In this document: one piece after another, positions 1 through 6,622 of the stretch | Layout of the letters: every line of letters starts with the position of its first letter | How positions within the stretch are numbered: the first letter of the stretch is position 1 | Assembly: GCA_964369235.1 (NCBI GenBank) | Contig: CAYJEQ010000035.1 | Location: 1 to 25,377, forward strand | Source of the DNA: CAYJEQ01 sp964369235 | GTDB taxonomy: Bacteria; Bacillota; Clostridia; Oscillospirales; Ruminococcaceae | Reading direction: 5' to 3' | Length of the DNA: 25,377 nucleotides | The notes under the pieces: model-generated | What the model was told of the DNA's origin: nothing | The model's database searches: none | What the model saw: only the letters and a program-made list of their open reading frames with translations | Translations under genes and position numbers: made by a program

Positions 1-52
1 ATTAGTGAAAATGATTCTGATAAAACCAGCGTGTGTTCGGCTACTGTCACCC
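1..52. mobile_element. End of a MITE-like repeat, truncated by the window edge
   Basis: Positions 1-52 match the reverse complement of 7292-7343 at 49 of 52 bases (differences at 13, 16 and 20). Both copies end in CTACTGTCACCC or its complement, which is the terminal inverted repeat of the 275-bp element at 7292-7566. This is therefore the end of a second copy that extends left of the window. No transposase is visible. The mobile nature is inferred from the dispersed, oppositely oriented copies. Confidence 0.6.
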
Positions 53-101
53 TAGGTTTATTGACACAGGTATTTTGTGACTAGCTTTACTGCTTTTTCC
101 C

Positions 102-130
102 TTGTGTTTTTTTGCTTTTATAGCTATAAT
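102..130 (+). promoter_or_regulatory. Candidate sigma-A promoter of the ArsC-like/LUD genes
   Basis: TTGTGT (102-107), a 17-nt spacer and TATAAT (125-130), with a predicted transcription start near 137. The -10 is perfect and the -35 is weak. It lies just upstream of the gene starting at 168. Confidence 0.5.
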
Positions 131-167
131 ACTATATATAATAATTTAATTAGAAAGGACTATGATT

Positions 168-521
168 ATGCTATTTATACATTACCCTAAGTGCAGTACC
201 TGTCAAAAAGCAAAAAAATTCCTAGATACTCATAACATCACCTACACCTCCATAGATATTAAGGAGGATAATCCTAGTTACGATCAGCTTAAGGAATACT
301 ATAACAAAAGTGGCCTAGAGCTAAAGAAATTCTTTAACACCAGTGGCTTATTATATAAATCAATGGAACTAAAAAACAAACTACCTACCATGAGTGAAGA
401 TGATCAGCTTAAACTTTTAGCTACTGATGGTATGCTAGTAAAAAGACCTCTGTTAGTTGGAGATAATTTTGTACTAGTAGGATTTAAAGAAGCCCAGTGG
501 CTAGATGAACTTCAGAAGTGA
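168..521 (+). CDS. ArsC/Spx-family thioredoxin-fold protein (arsenate reductase-like)
   Basis: This 117-residue cytoplasmic protein has the ArsC/Spx/YffB fold. The N-terminal strand leads into YPKCSTCQKAKKFLD, a CxxC redox motif, and the C-terminal part has KRPLLVGDNFVLVGF, matching the conserved 'RP' loop of the family. An in-frame ATG at 162 would sit only 2 nt from the AAAGGA ribosome binding site at 154-159, whereas the ATG at 168 is 8 nt away and puts the CxxC motif at the usual distance from the N-terminus, so 168 is preferred. The LUD gene follows after 38 nt and is probably cotranscribed. Members act as arsenate reductases, Spx-type regulators or uncharacterised thiol oxidoreductases. 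No ars genes are nearby, so a thiol redox role is as likely as arsenate reduction. Confidence 0.85.
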   Translation: MLFIHYPKCSTCQKAKKFLDTHNITYTSIDIKEDNPSYDQLKEYYNKSGLELKKFFNTSGLLYKSMELKNKLPTMSEDDQLKLLATDGMLVKRPLLVGDNFVLVGFKEAQWLDELQK

Positions 522-559
522 TTTTTAAAAAATTTATAATATTATAAGGAGAGTTTACT

Positions 560-1192
560 ATGGATTTTCTAAAAAACGCCAACCAAATCACCGGTGCCAC
601 CCTTATTAAAAACCTACAAAAAAGACAGATGGAAGGTTATTTTTGTGAAAGCAAAGAAGAAGCTATGGCAAAGATAATAGAGCTTATTCCACAGGGATCT
701 TCTGTGGCATGGGGAGGCTCCCAGAGCCTTAAAGAATTAGACTTTGTAACTCATCTTTCTAAGGAAAACTACATCCTATTAGATCGTGATGCAGTGCCAC
801 CAGAACAAAGGAAAGACATGATGAGAAAAGCCTTTTCTGCTAATGCCTATCTAATGAGTAGCAATGCTATTACCCTAGATGGCGAGCTAGTTAATATTGA
901 TGGCAGTGGCAACCGAGTTGCTGCCCTTTGTTATGGCCCTGACAGTGTTATTGTAGTTGTAGGCACTAATAAAATCACCACCGATATTGACTGTGCATTA
1001 AAAAGAGTTAAAACCTCTGCCTGTCCAGCTAACAGTATTAGAATCGAACTTTCCACCCCTTGTGCTGTTACTGGGAAATGCGGTAACTGCCTATCTGAAA
1101 GCTCTATCTGTGCTCAAACAGTAGTCACAAGATTATCCCGTGAAAAAGGCAGAATTAAGGTAATTATCGTAAATGAATCTTTAGGATATTAA
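560..1192 (+). CDS. LUD-domain protein (LutC/YkgG-like lactate utilization family)
   Basis: This 210-residue protein has the LUD (DUF162) fold seen in LutC and the C-terminal part of LutB. Supporting motifs are GSSVAWGGSQSLKELDF near residue 46, DRDAVPPEQRKDMMRKAF, the central SSNAITLDGELVNIDGSGNRVAA and NKITTDIDCALKRVK. The C-terminus carries a Cys set, CPAN...TPCAVTGKCGNC...SICAQ, typical of the short clostridial LUD proteins and possibly metal or FeS binding. AAGGAG about 8 nt upstream supports the ATG at 560. LutA and LutB are not adjacent, so lactate oxidation cannot be assigned. The location beside a thioredoxin-fold protein, an Fnr-like regulator and a ferredoxin suggests redox metabolism. 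A shared terminator separates it from the convergent regulator gene. Confidence 0.85.
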   Translation: MDFLKNANQITGATLIKNLQKRQMEGYFCESKEEAMAKIIELIPQGSSVAWGGSQSLKELDFVTHLSKENYILLDRDAVPPEQRKDMMRKAFSANAYLMSSNAITLDGELVNIDGSGNRVAALCYGPDSVIVVVGTNKITTDIDCALKRVKTSACPANSIRIELSTPCAVTGKCGNCLSESSICAQTVVTRLSREKGRIKVIIVNESLGY

Positions 1193-1196
1193 TAAT

Positions 1197-1237
1197 AAAG
1201 GCTGAGAGTAGCATTATTATACGCACCCTCAGCCTTT
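1197..1237. terminator. Bidirectional terminator between convergent genes
   Basis: AAAGGCTGAG (1197-1206) pairs perfectly with CTCAGCCTTT (1228-1237), giving a 10-bp stem with a 21-nt loop. Short A and T runs at the base serve both directions. It lies between the LUD gene (+) and the Crp/Fnr gene (-). Confidence 0.8.
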
Positions 1238-1245
1238 GTATATAT

Positions 1246-1899
1246 TTACAGTATCTGAAAACTGTTTTTATGATATTTTATTAAGCCTTCTTTTTGCATT
1301 TTAGATAGCTCATTAGAAAGAGCACTGCGATCAGCTGAGATATAGCTTGCTAGTTCCTGTCTACTTAGTGGAATGGTAAACTCCTTCTCTCCTTTAGACA
1401 CAAAGGTAAAATAACTATTTATCTTCTCTCTCAGGGAGGGTTTTGAGATTATCTCGATACGCTGATTAAGATAGAGGTTTTTTCTAGCGATTATCTTTAG
1501 CATATTAGAAATTAATCGGTGATGAAATTGACAGGAGCTACTACAGCTGGTAATAATTTTACTATAAGGCAGAAATAGTACCCTTGTTTCGGTCAATGCC
1601 TCCACCCATACTGGGCTTGATACTACCTCAGCACAGGCAAAAACTTCACCGAATACATCACCTTTAGAAATTTCGCCGATGATTATTTCCTTACCGTTAA
1701 AATCACTTTTAGTTATCTTGACAGCCCCTGATAGGACTATCCCTACAAAATCAATTCTATCACCTTGTCGGATAATGCTTTGATTTTTGCTGTATTTTTT
1801 CTCCCTAGCCCCTATACACTGGACTACTGTTTCTATATTATCAAAGGATATATCATCAAATAATGGATTGTGACTAATCTCCCTAGTGTAATTATCCAA
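1246..1899 (-). CDS. Crp/Fnr-family transcriptional regulator
   Basis: This 217-residue regulator has an N-terminal cyclic-nucleotide-binding-like barrel (about 13-130; RQGDRIDFVGIVLSGAVKI and GDVFGE) and a C-terminal winged helix (about 178-210; LSRQELASYISADRSALSNE). Cysteines at 28, 89, 119 and 123, the last two in SCSSSCQFHH, could ligate an FeS cluster or sense redox state, though the spacing differs from E. coli Fnr. The start is TTG at 1899, with GGAGG 7 nt upstream; no ATG in frame has a comparable site. The gene is divergent from the ferredoxin-like gene at 2030, and a perfect palindrome (1927-1942) lies between them. A minus-strand TATAAT at 1967-1962 would place that palindrome downstream of its own start site, so autorepression is possible. 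The family call is firm; the effector is unknown. HcpR-like regulators are a plausible comparison. Confidence 0.9.
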   Translation of the reverse strand: MDNYTREISHNPLFDDISFDNIETVVQCIGAREKKYSKNQSIIRQGDRIDFVGIVLSGAVKITKSDFNGKEIIIGEISKGDVFGEVFACAEVVSSPVWVEALTETRVLFLPYSKIITSCSSSCQFHHRLISNMLKIIARKNLYLNQRIEIISKPSLREKINSYFTFVSKGEKEFTIPLSRQELASYISADRSALSNELSKMQKEGLIKYHKNSFQIL

Positions 1900-1926
1900 A
1901 ATATTTCCTCCTTATTTATGTTATTT

Positions 1927-1942
1927 CGTTGTTTAGACAACG
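1927..1942. promoter_or_regulatory. Palindromic operator, probable Crp/Fnr site
   Basis: CGTTGT-TTAG-ACAACG is a perfect 6-bp inverted repeat with a 4-bp centre, the spacing usual for Fnr-type half-sites. Its centre (1934.5) lies 41.5 bp upstream of the start site predicted from the TATAAT at 1964-1969, the class II activator position. The binding protein is inferred to be the adjacent regulator. Confidence 0.65.
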
Positions 1943-1963
1943 GATTTTTTTATTTAATTATAT

Positions 1964-1969
1964 TATAAT
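1964..1969 (+). promoter_or_regulatory. -10 box of the ferredoxin-like gene
   Basis: TATAAT at 1964-1969 predicts a transcription start near 1976. The position 17 nt upstream (1941-1946, CGGATT) is a poor -35 box, as expected for an activator-dependent promoter. Confidence 0.55.
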
Positions 1970-2029
1970 AAGACTAAAGTAGTCAAGGCATGATAAAGTT
2001 TAACTTGTAAAAAAGAAAGGTATATAAAA

Positions 2030-2701
2030 ATGAGTAGAAAAATTATTAATATAGACAGTGAAAAGTGCGTAGGTTGTGGCATCTGCGCCAGAACCTGTAA
2101 ACAAAGTGCAATTCAGATGATTAATGGCAAAGCAGTGGTAACAGGAGAAAGCTCCTGTGATGGTATAGGTAACTGTTTACCAGTATGTCCAGTATCTGCT
2201 ATTAGCTTCTCTGACAAAGATGTTATTAACAAAAACCCCCACAATGCTGCACCTACTGGATGTCCAAGCAGTATTTCCAAGGAAATTACCACCCCAACTC
2301 CTACAGATGATATAGCACATAGCAGCCCACTACCTTCCCAGCTAAGACAGTGGCCTGTTCAGATTAAACTTGTTTTAGAAAATGCTGGTTTCTTTGATGG
2401 GGCTAACCTGCTTATTGCAGCAGATTGCAGTGCTTTTGCCTATGGGAATTTCCATAGGGATTTTATGAAAAATAAAGTAACACTTATTGGTTGTCCTAAG
2501 CTTGATGATGTAGACTATACCGAAAAACTAACTACAATTATCAGAAAAAATAATATTAAAAGTCTTACCATTGTTCGTATGGAAGTGCCTTGTTGTGGAG
2601 GAATTGAGACTGCTGCAACTAACGCCCTAAAAGCCAGTGGCAAATTCATACCTTGGCAGGTGGTAACTATCTCTACTGATGGACAGATTGTTGAGAATTA
2701 A
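2030..2701 (+). CDS. 4Fe-4S ferredoxin-domain protein with conserved Cys-rich C-terminal domain
   Basis: This 223-residue protein is probably a cytoplasmic electron-transfer protein. Residues 1-60 form a bacterial-ferredoxin domain. The first cluster motif is canonical (Cys13, 16, 19 and 23, CVGCGICARTC). The second is CDGIGNCLPVCP, with Cys43, 49 and 53 but Ile46 where the second Cys is expected, so that cluster has at most three ligands from the motif. A Ser/Pro/Thr-rich linker (about 75-105) leads to a C-terminal domain with AADCSAF, GCPK and EVPCCGG, whose Cys residues may bind a further metal or cluster. The N-terminal CDGIGNC pattern and this tail are shared by ferredoxin-like proteins often found beside hybrid-cluster-protein genes in clostridia; hcp itself is not in the window. 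It probably belongs to the regulon of the divergent Crp/Fnr protein. Confidence 0.85.
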   Translation: MSRKIINIDSEKCVGCGICARTCKQSAIQMINGKAVVTGESSCDGIGNCLPVCPVSAISFSDKDVINKNPHNAAPTGCPSSISKEITTPTPTDDIAHSSPLPSQLRQWPVQIKLVLENAGFFDGANLLIAADCSAFAYGNFHRDFMKNKVTLIGCPKLDDVDYTEKLTTIIRKNNIKSLTIVRMEVPCCGGIETAATNALKASGKFIPWQVVTISTDGQIVEN

Positions 2702-2711
2702 TTATAATTTT

Positions 2712-2742
2712 AAGGTAGCCTTATTAGGGCTACCTTTTTTTT
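2712..2742 (+). terminator. Rho-independent terminator of the ferredoxin-like gene
   Basis: AAGGTAGCC (2712-2720) pairs with GGCTACCTT (2728-2736) across a 7-nt loop, followed by a run of T to about 2742. It lies 11 nt after the stop codon. Confidence 0.9.
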
Positions 2743-2947
2743 ATCTCATTATTAACACAATTTAATTGTATAATACTGGGTATTCTTTACTTAAGGGACT
2801 ACATAAGAGCATTATCCACCCCTGCACTACCACTTATTTACAACAGTGTATTTAAAAGAAAAATTTGTAATCATAGTTATAATAACCCAGTTAATTTCGT
2901 AAATTTTTCTAAATCAATTAACAAAGCTACATTGATGATAATGCAAT

Positions 2948-2976
2948 TTGACATTATCCTATTAATTTTGTATAAT
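2948..2976 (+). promoter_or_regulatory. Perfect-consensus sigma-A promoter with overlapping inverted repeat
   Basis: TTGACA (2948-2953), a 17-nt spacer and TATAAT (2971-2976), with a predicted start near 2983. The inverted repeat GATAATG-N8-CATTATC (2937-2958) overlaps the -35 box and could be a repressor site. The next gene on this strand is the diguanylate cyclase at 3220. Confidence 0.7.
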
Positions 2977-3012
2977 AATTAATAACAGTATTATAGCATA
3001 AAAATGCTCATT

Positions 3013-3117
3013 CCTTTCTCGGTGTTTTGTGTGTTTTTCTCATAATTATGATAAGAAAATTTCGGATGTTATAATGACCTAAAAGCACAAAACCCATGTT
3101 TGAAACCTTGTTTCAAA
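3013..3117. repeat. Structured intergenic repeat, copy 1
   Basis: In order: CCTTTCT (3013-3019), 4 nt, GTTTTGTG (3024-3031), an interior with the palindrome CATAATTATG, CACAAAAC (3086-3093), 5 nt, and the hairpin TTTGAAA (3099-3105)/TTTCAAA (3111-3117). The same blocks in the same order and nearly the same spacing occur at 14884-14995. GTTTTGTG and CACAAAAC form the closing stem. Here it lies in the leader of the diguanylate cyclase. Confidence 0.5.
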
Positions 3118-3219
3118 GTAATATACCATTTCTAGCATTATTTAAAAGGGATTATCATAAGATATTAACACAGGCTCCCTTTTGTGACTGTAAAATAATA
3201 ATTACGAGGTATTTTATTT

Positions 3220-4533
3220 ATGGATAAATTTAAAAATTGGCTTAATAATTCCCCAATTAGAAAAAAGTTTTTGCCATTACAGCTTGCAATTATTGCAAGT
3301 ATGCTTTTTATTAGCCTATTTTCACTGGCTTCTGTAATGACCCTGAATATTTCTACTGCTATTATAAGTGCTAATGTTCGCCACAAGGAAGAACTTAGCG
3401 ATATTATCCGTAATATGTATGTTTGTAGAGTATTAGGTCGTGATATCCTTTTTGCTAATGATGATGATGTTAAAGCAGAATATTATAAAGAGTACATCCT
3501 AGCTTTTGATGAATTAGATCAGCGCATGGAGGATTACGCTAAGTATCTAAGTGGTTCTCAATTAGAAGAATTCACAAGAATTATAGAGGAGAAAAACAAA
3601 TACAAAGATAGCATGATACTATCTGCTGATATATGGATTGAGCAAGGGGACTATGATGCTGCACTAGAAGCTTTACAGGTTGTTACCCCTATAGCCAATG
3701 AGTTTTTTGGCAGTATTGATAATTTTTCAGCTGATGAAGAAATCTTAATGAATGAAGCTTTGTTAAAAAATGACAACCTTGTTATTGTAATACTTATTTC
3801 CACTGTTTCACTAAATATTATTATGATCATGTGTATTTCGCTATTTATCACCTTCTTTTCTAAAAATACCAGCTCTAGCTTAATAACACTGGAAAAATCC
3901 ATGTCCCAGATTGCAGATACTGGTAATATGAAGATTAAAATCCCTGCTGAACTTTATACACAGGACGAGGTAGGAAGAATTGCCACTGTGGCAAATAAAA
4001 TGAAAACAATGCTACTTGAATACTCCTTTAACGATACACTAACAGGAGGTTATAATGCTAAAGCTTATCACGAAGATTTAAATGAGCTCTTTCATAATAA
4101 AGATGAGAAGGAAATCTGGTGTGTTATATCCGATATGAACAACCTTAAGATAATTAACGACTCTTTAGGACATATGGAAGGTGATAATGCACTGAGAAAT
4201 ACATATTATGCTTTAAATTCCGTCTTTGGTAAATATGGTAAAACCTTTAGAGTAGGTGGAGATGAATTTGTATCCCTATTAACTGGGTGCACCAGTGAAG
4301 ACATTGAGGAGATGATCACTGAAATCACCTCTCAGATTAGTCGTGCTAATGCTAATGCAGTTTATAAATACTCCTTAGCTATTGGTTATGATTTATTTGC
4401 CGGTCGTGATATAATTCAGTATAATGATTTCTTTAAAACTGTTGATAAGAAAATGTATGATAATAAAATAGCTGGTAAACAGTCTAGAATGACCTCTAGA
4501 GTTATGTCTACCGGTGAAAATCATAGTGAATAG
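3220..4533 (+). CDS. Membrane-bound diguanylate cyclase (GGDEF)
   Basis: This 437-residue sensor enzyme is expected to make cyclic di-GMP from two GTP. Membrane segments lie at about 20-42 and 184-207. Between them is a mostly helical extracytoplasmic domain resembling the four-helix bundle of chemoreceptors. A HAMP-like linker (about 208-265) leads to the GGDEF domain (about 270-430). The active site is intact: DMNNLKIINDSLGHMEGD binds metal and GTP, and RVGGDEF holds the signature at 346-350. The early motif is DTLTGGYNAK rather than the common DxLTGLxNR. The RxxD inhibitory site, expected 6-9 residues before GGDEF, reads GKYG, so product inhibition at that site is not expected. The ATG is preceded by a weak GAGG about 12 nt away. 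Its long leader and consensus promoter suggest control at the RNA level; the signal sensed is unknown. Confidence 0.92.
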   Translation: MDKFKNWLNNSPIRKKFLPLQLAIIASMLFISLFSLASVMTLNISTAIISANVRHKEELSDIIRNMYVCRVLGRDILFANDDDVKAEYYKEYILAFDELDQRMEDYAKYLSGSQLEEFTRIIEEKNKYKDSMILSADIWIEQGDYDAALEALQVVTPIANEFFGSIDNFSADEEILMNEALLKNDNLVIVILISTVSLNIIMIMCISLFITFFSKNTSSSLITLEKSMSQIADTGNMKIKIPAELYTQDEVGRIATVANKMKTMLLEYSFNDTLTGGYNAKAYHEDLNELFHNKDEKEIWCVISDMNNLKIINDSLGHMEGDNALRNTYYALNSVFGKYGKTFRVGGDEFVSLLTGCTSEDIEEMITEITSQISRANANAVYKYSLAIGYDLFAGRDIIQYNDFFKTVDKKMYDNKIAGKQSRMTSRVMSTGENHSE

Positions 4534-4550
4534 GTTTAATAAACATATAG

Positions 4551-4586
4551 CAGGTAGTTTCTCATAGAGAAACTACCTGTTTTTAT
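4551..4586 (+). terminator. Terminator of the diguanylate cyclase gene
   Basis: CAGGTAGTTTCTC (4551-4563) pairs perfectly with GAGAAACTACCTG (4567-4579) across a 3-nt loop, followed by a T run. Confidence 0.92.
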
Positions 4587-4614
4587 TGCCTAATCTCTAT
4601 CAATATGTTAAAAT
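4586..4614 (+). promoter_or_regulatory. Candidate promoter of the GNAT gene
   Basis: TTGCCT (4586-4591), a 17-nt spacer and TAAAAT (4609-4614), with a predicted start near 4621. It immediately follows the terminator of the preceding gene. Confidence 0.5.
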
Positions 4615-4669
4615 CAATAGGTAAATTACAAGAAAACTACAAGATAAACCACAGTAAACGAGGTATATT

Positions 4670-5179
4670 ATGTTAATTAGACAGGAAAAACTAGAGGATA
4701 TTAATGAAATCAGAGAACTTGTAAAGTCAGCTTTTCTTACTGCTGACCACAGCGATGGCAGTGAATATCTTCTTATTGATAAACTGAGATCAAGTGATGG
4801 TTTTGTAAAAGAGCTTGCCCTTGTTGCAGTGGAAGAAGATACTATACTAGGTCATATTATATTTACTCATGTAATGGTGGGAGAGAGAAAAGGCTTAGCC
4901 CTTGCCCCATTATCAGTATTACCAACTGCACAAAAGAAAGGTGTTGGTAGCGCACTTATTACTAAGGCACATGAAATAGCTACAGAGATGGGATATGACT
5001 TTTCTGTGGTTTTAGGCAGTGAGCTTTACTATCCTAAGTTTGGCTATACTCCTGCTGAGAAATACGGTATTAAAGCACCTTTTACAGTGCCTAGTGAGAA
5101 CTTTATGGTTGTGTTTTTTACTGATAACTGTGGTGAAATCAGTGGCACTGTAGAATATGTAGAAGAAATGCTTGGCTAG
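4670..5179 (+). CDS. GNAT-family N-acetyltransferase (YhbS-like)
   Basis: This 169-residue protein has the Gcn5-related acetyltransferase fold, which moves an acetyl group from acetyl-CoA to an amine. It opens with MLIRQEKLEDINEIRELV, the usual first strand and helix. The acetyl-CoA loop is in LAPLSVLPTAQKKGVGSALI near residues 79-98, where QKKGVGSAL fits the R/QxxGxG/A motif. The C-terminal VVLGSELYYPKFGYTPAEKYGI is typical of the YhbS subgroup. The substrate is not predictable. GAGG lies 7 nt before the ATG. The M20 hydrolase follows after 64 nt with no terminator visible, so the two may be cotranscribed. Confidence 0.88.
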   Translation: MLIRQEKLEDINEIRELVKSAFLTADHSDGSEYLLIDKLRSSDGFVKELALVAVEEDTILGHIIFTHVMVGERKGLALAPLSVLPTAQKKGVGSALITKAHEIATEMGYDFSVVLGSELYYPKFGYTPAEKYGIKAPFTVPSENFMVVFFTDNCGEISGTVEYVEEMLG

Positions 5180-5243
5180 ATATAGCAAAAAAGCAAAAAG
5201 TTTGGGCACCGATTATTTATAACACAGAAAGGATATTAAATCT

Positions 5244-6566
5244 ATGTATGAGTTTATTAAAGAGCAGTCCAATTCCATAGCCGACTGGGTTATATCCCAT
5301 AGAAGGGATTTTCACAAATATGCTGAATCCGGTTGGATGGAGGTTAGAACCTCCTCTATTATTGCAGAGGAACTTACTAAACTAGGCTATGAAGTGCTTA
5401 TAGGCAGTGATGTTTGCAAAGATGAGGACCGAATGGGTTTACCAGAAGCTGGTATATTAAATCACCACTATAACTGGGCTATAGAACATGGAGCCATCCC
5501 TCAGTATGCCCAGAAAATGAAAGATGGTTTTACAGGGGTAATCGGTATACTTGATTGTGGTGACGGCCCTACTGTTGCTCTTAGATTTGATATTGATGCA
5601 CTTCCTGTTCATGAGGAGGAGTCCTCTAACCACTTCCCAACTGCAAATAATTTTAGATCTACTAACACCGATGTTATGCACGCTTGTGGTCATGATGGTC
5701 ATGGTGCAATAGGTTTAGGGGTAGCAAAGGTATTATCCCAGATTAAATCCAGCCTAAAGGGCAAGGTTAAGCTAATATTCCAGCCTTCTGAGGAAGGTGT
5801 TAGAGGTGCTAAGTCCATTGTTACCAAAGGCCATCTTGATGATGTGGATTATGTTTTAGGGGCACATATTATGGGTGATGATGACAACTCACAAATAGGT
5901 GTGTGCAGTGGTACAGGTGGCATGGCAACTACTAAAATGGATGTATTTATTAAAGGTAAAGCCTCCCATGCTGGTGCTAGCCCACAGGAAGGTAATAATG
6001 CAATGCTTGCCATAGCCACAGCTGTTTTAAATATTCACAGTATACCTAGGTTTGGTACTACTGCAACACAGGTTAATGTTGGCAAAATCACTGCTGGGAA
6101 AAGTCGCAATGTTATCTGTGACTATGGTAAAATCGAGCTAGAGTGTAGAGGTCAGACTATAGAAGCTAATGAGTATATGGAAAACTATGTTAAAAGAGCT
6201 ATTCAAGGTGCCTGTGATATCCACAGTTGTAGTTATAATATTAAACTTATGGGTAGTGCCATACCTATGGAAAATTCTGATGGGTTAAATAGCATAATTG
6301 CAGATGTTACCAGTAATGATTTAGGACTTATAGTAAAGTGCGAAGACAGCCTTATAGGTGGTAGCGAGGACTTTTCATATATGTCTAATAAGGTTATGTC
6401 CCAAGGGGGACAGGCTTCTTATTTCTTAATAAAATCCAAAGTAAAGGCAGCTAATCACAATGATAGCTTTGATTTTACTGAGGACTGTTTAGCTATAGGG
6501 GTGATTGCATTTGCTGGGGTTACCTACAATCTTCTTAAAAATAATTTACTTAAGACGATTATATAA
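5244..6566 (+). CDS. M20-family amidohydrolase, AbgA-like
   Basis: This 440-residue cytoplasmic metallohydrolase closely follows the pattern of p-aminobenzoyl-glutamate hydrolase subunit A (AbgA). Shared features include the opening RRDFHKYAESGWMEVRT, the DRMGLPEAG insert with its following helix, FTGVIGILD, and the M20 metal ligands in HACGHDGHGAIGL, FQPSEEGVRGA, GAHIMG and HNDSFDF near the C-terminus. The length also fits AbgA (about 436). The lid/dimerisation domain starts near KASHAGASPQEG. The start is ATG 5244, with AGAAAGGA 10 nt upstream. No AbgB partner is present. tenA follows after 56 nt. In Bacillus halodurans an M20-family enzyme, YlmB, deformylates a thiamine-derived pyrimidine before TenA acts, so the gene pairing raises that role as an alternative to folate-fragment cleavage. 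The family is firm, the substrate open. Confidence 0.88.
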   Translation: MYEFIKEQSNSIADWVISHRRDFHKYAESGWMEVRTSSIIAEELTKLGYEVLIGSDVCKDEDRMGLPEAGILNHHYNWAIEHGAIPQYAQKMKDGFTGVIGILDCGDGPTVALRFDIDALPVHEEESSNHFPTANNFRSTNTDVMHACGHDGHGAIGLGVAKVLSQIKSSLKGKVKLIFQPSEEGVRGAKSIVTKGHLDDVDYVLGAHIMGDDDNSQIGVCSGTGGMATTKMDVFIKGKASHAGASPQEGNNAMLAIATAVLNIHSIPRFGTTATQVNVGKITAGKSRNVICDYGKIELECRGQTIEANEYMENYVKRAIQGACDIHSCSYNIKLMGSAIPMENSDGLNSIIADVTSNDLGLIVKCEDSLIGGSEDFSYMSNKVMSQGGQASYFLIKSKVKAANHNDSFDFTEDCLAIGVIAFAGVTYNLLKNNLLKTII

Positions 6567-6622
6567 ATTTATTAGCTGTGTTTCTAATGTAATTACAGCT
6601 GTAGACTCAGAAAGGATTTACT

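Larger units (their letters stand above)
2743..3219. other. 477-bp gene-free region leading into the diguanylate cyclase
   Basis: No credible coding sequence is seen on either strand. From left to right it holds AT-rich unassigned sequence (2743-2936), an inverted repeat GATAATG/CATTATC (2937-2943 and 2952-2958), a perfect sigma-A promoter (2948-2976), a small hairpin AGCAT-AAAA-ATGCT (2995-3008), a structured repeat shared with the trxB leader (3013-3117) and the ribosome binding region of the downstream gene. A transcript from the promoter would have a leader of about 237 nt. Confidence 0.6.

Noticed and set aside
2937..2958. Fur box
   Set aside because: GATAATG/CATTATC arms look Fur-like, but the 8-nt centre does not fit the 19-bp Fur or 7-1-7 pattern.
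3013..3219. Possible c-di-GMP riboswitch upstream of the diguanylate cyclase
   Set aside because: The conserved core sequences and tetraloop/receptor of the known c-di-GMP riboswitch classes are not seen; the structure is instead a repeat shared with the trxB leader in the opposite orientation.
5180..5243. TPP riboswitch for the hydrolase/tenA genes
   Set aside because: The CTGAGA and ACCTGA-type core motifs are absent here and in the gap before tenA.
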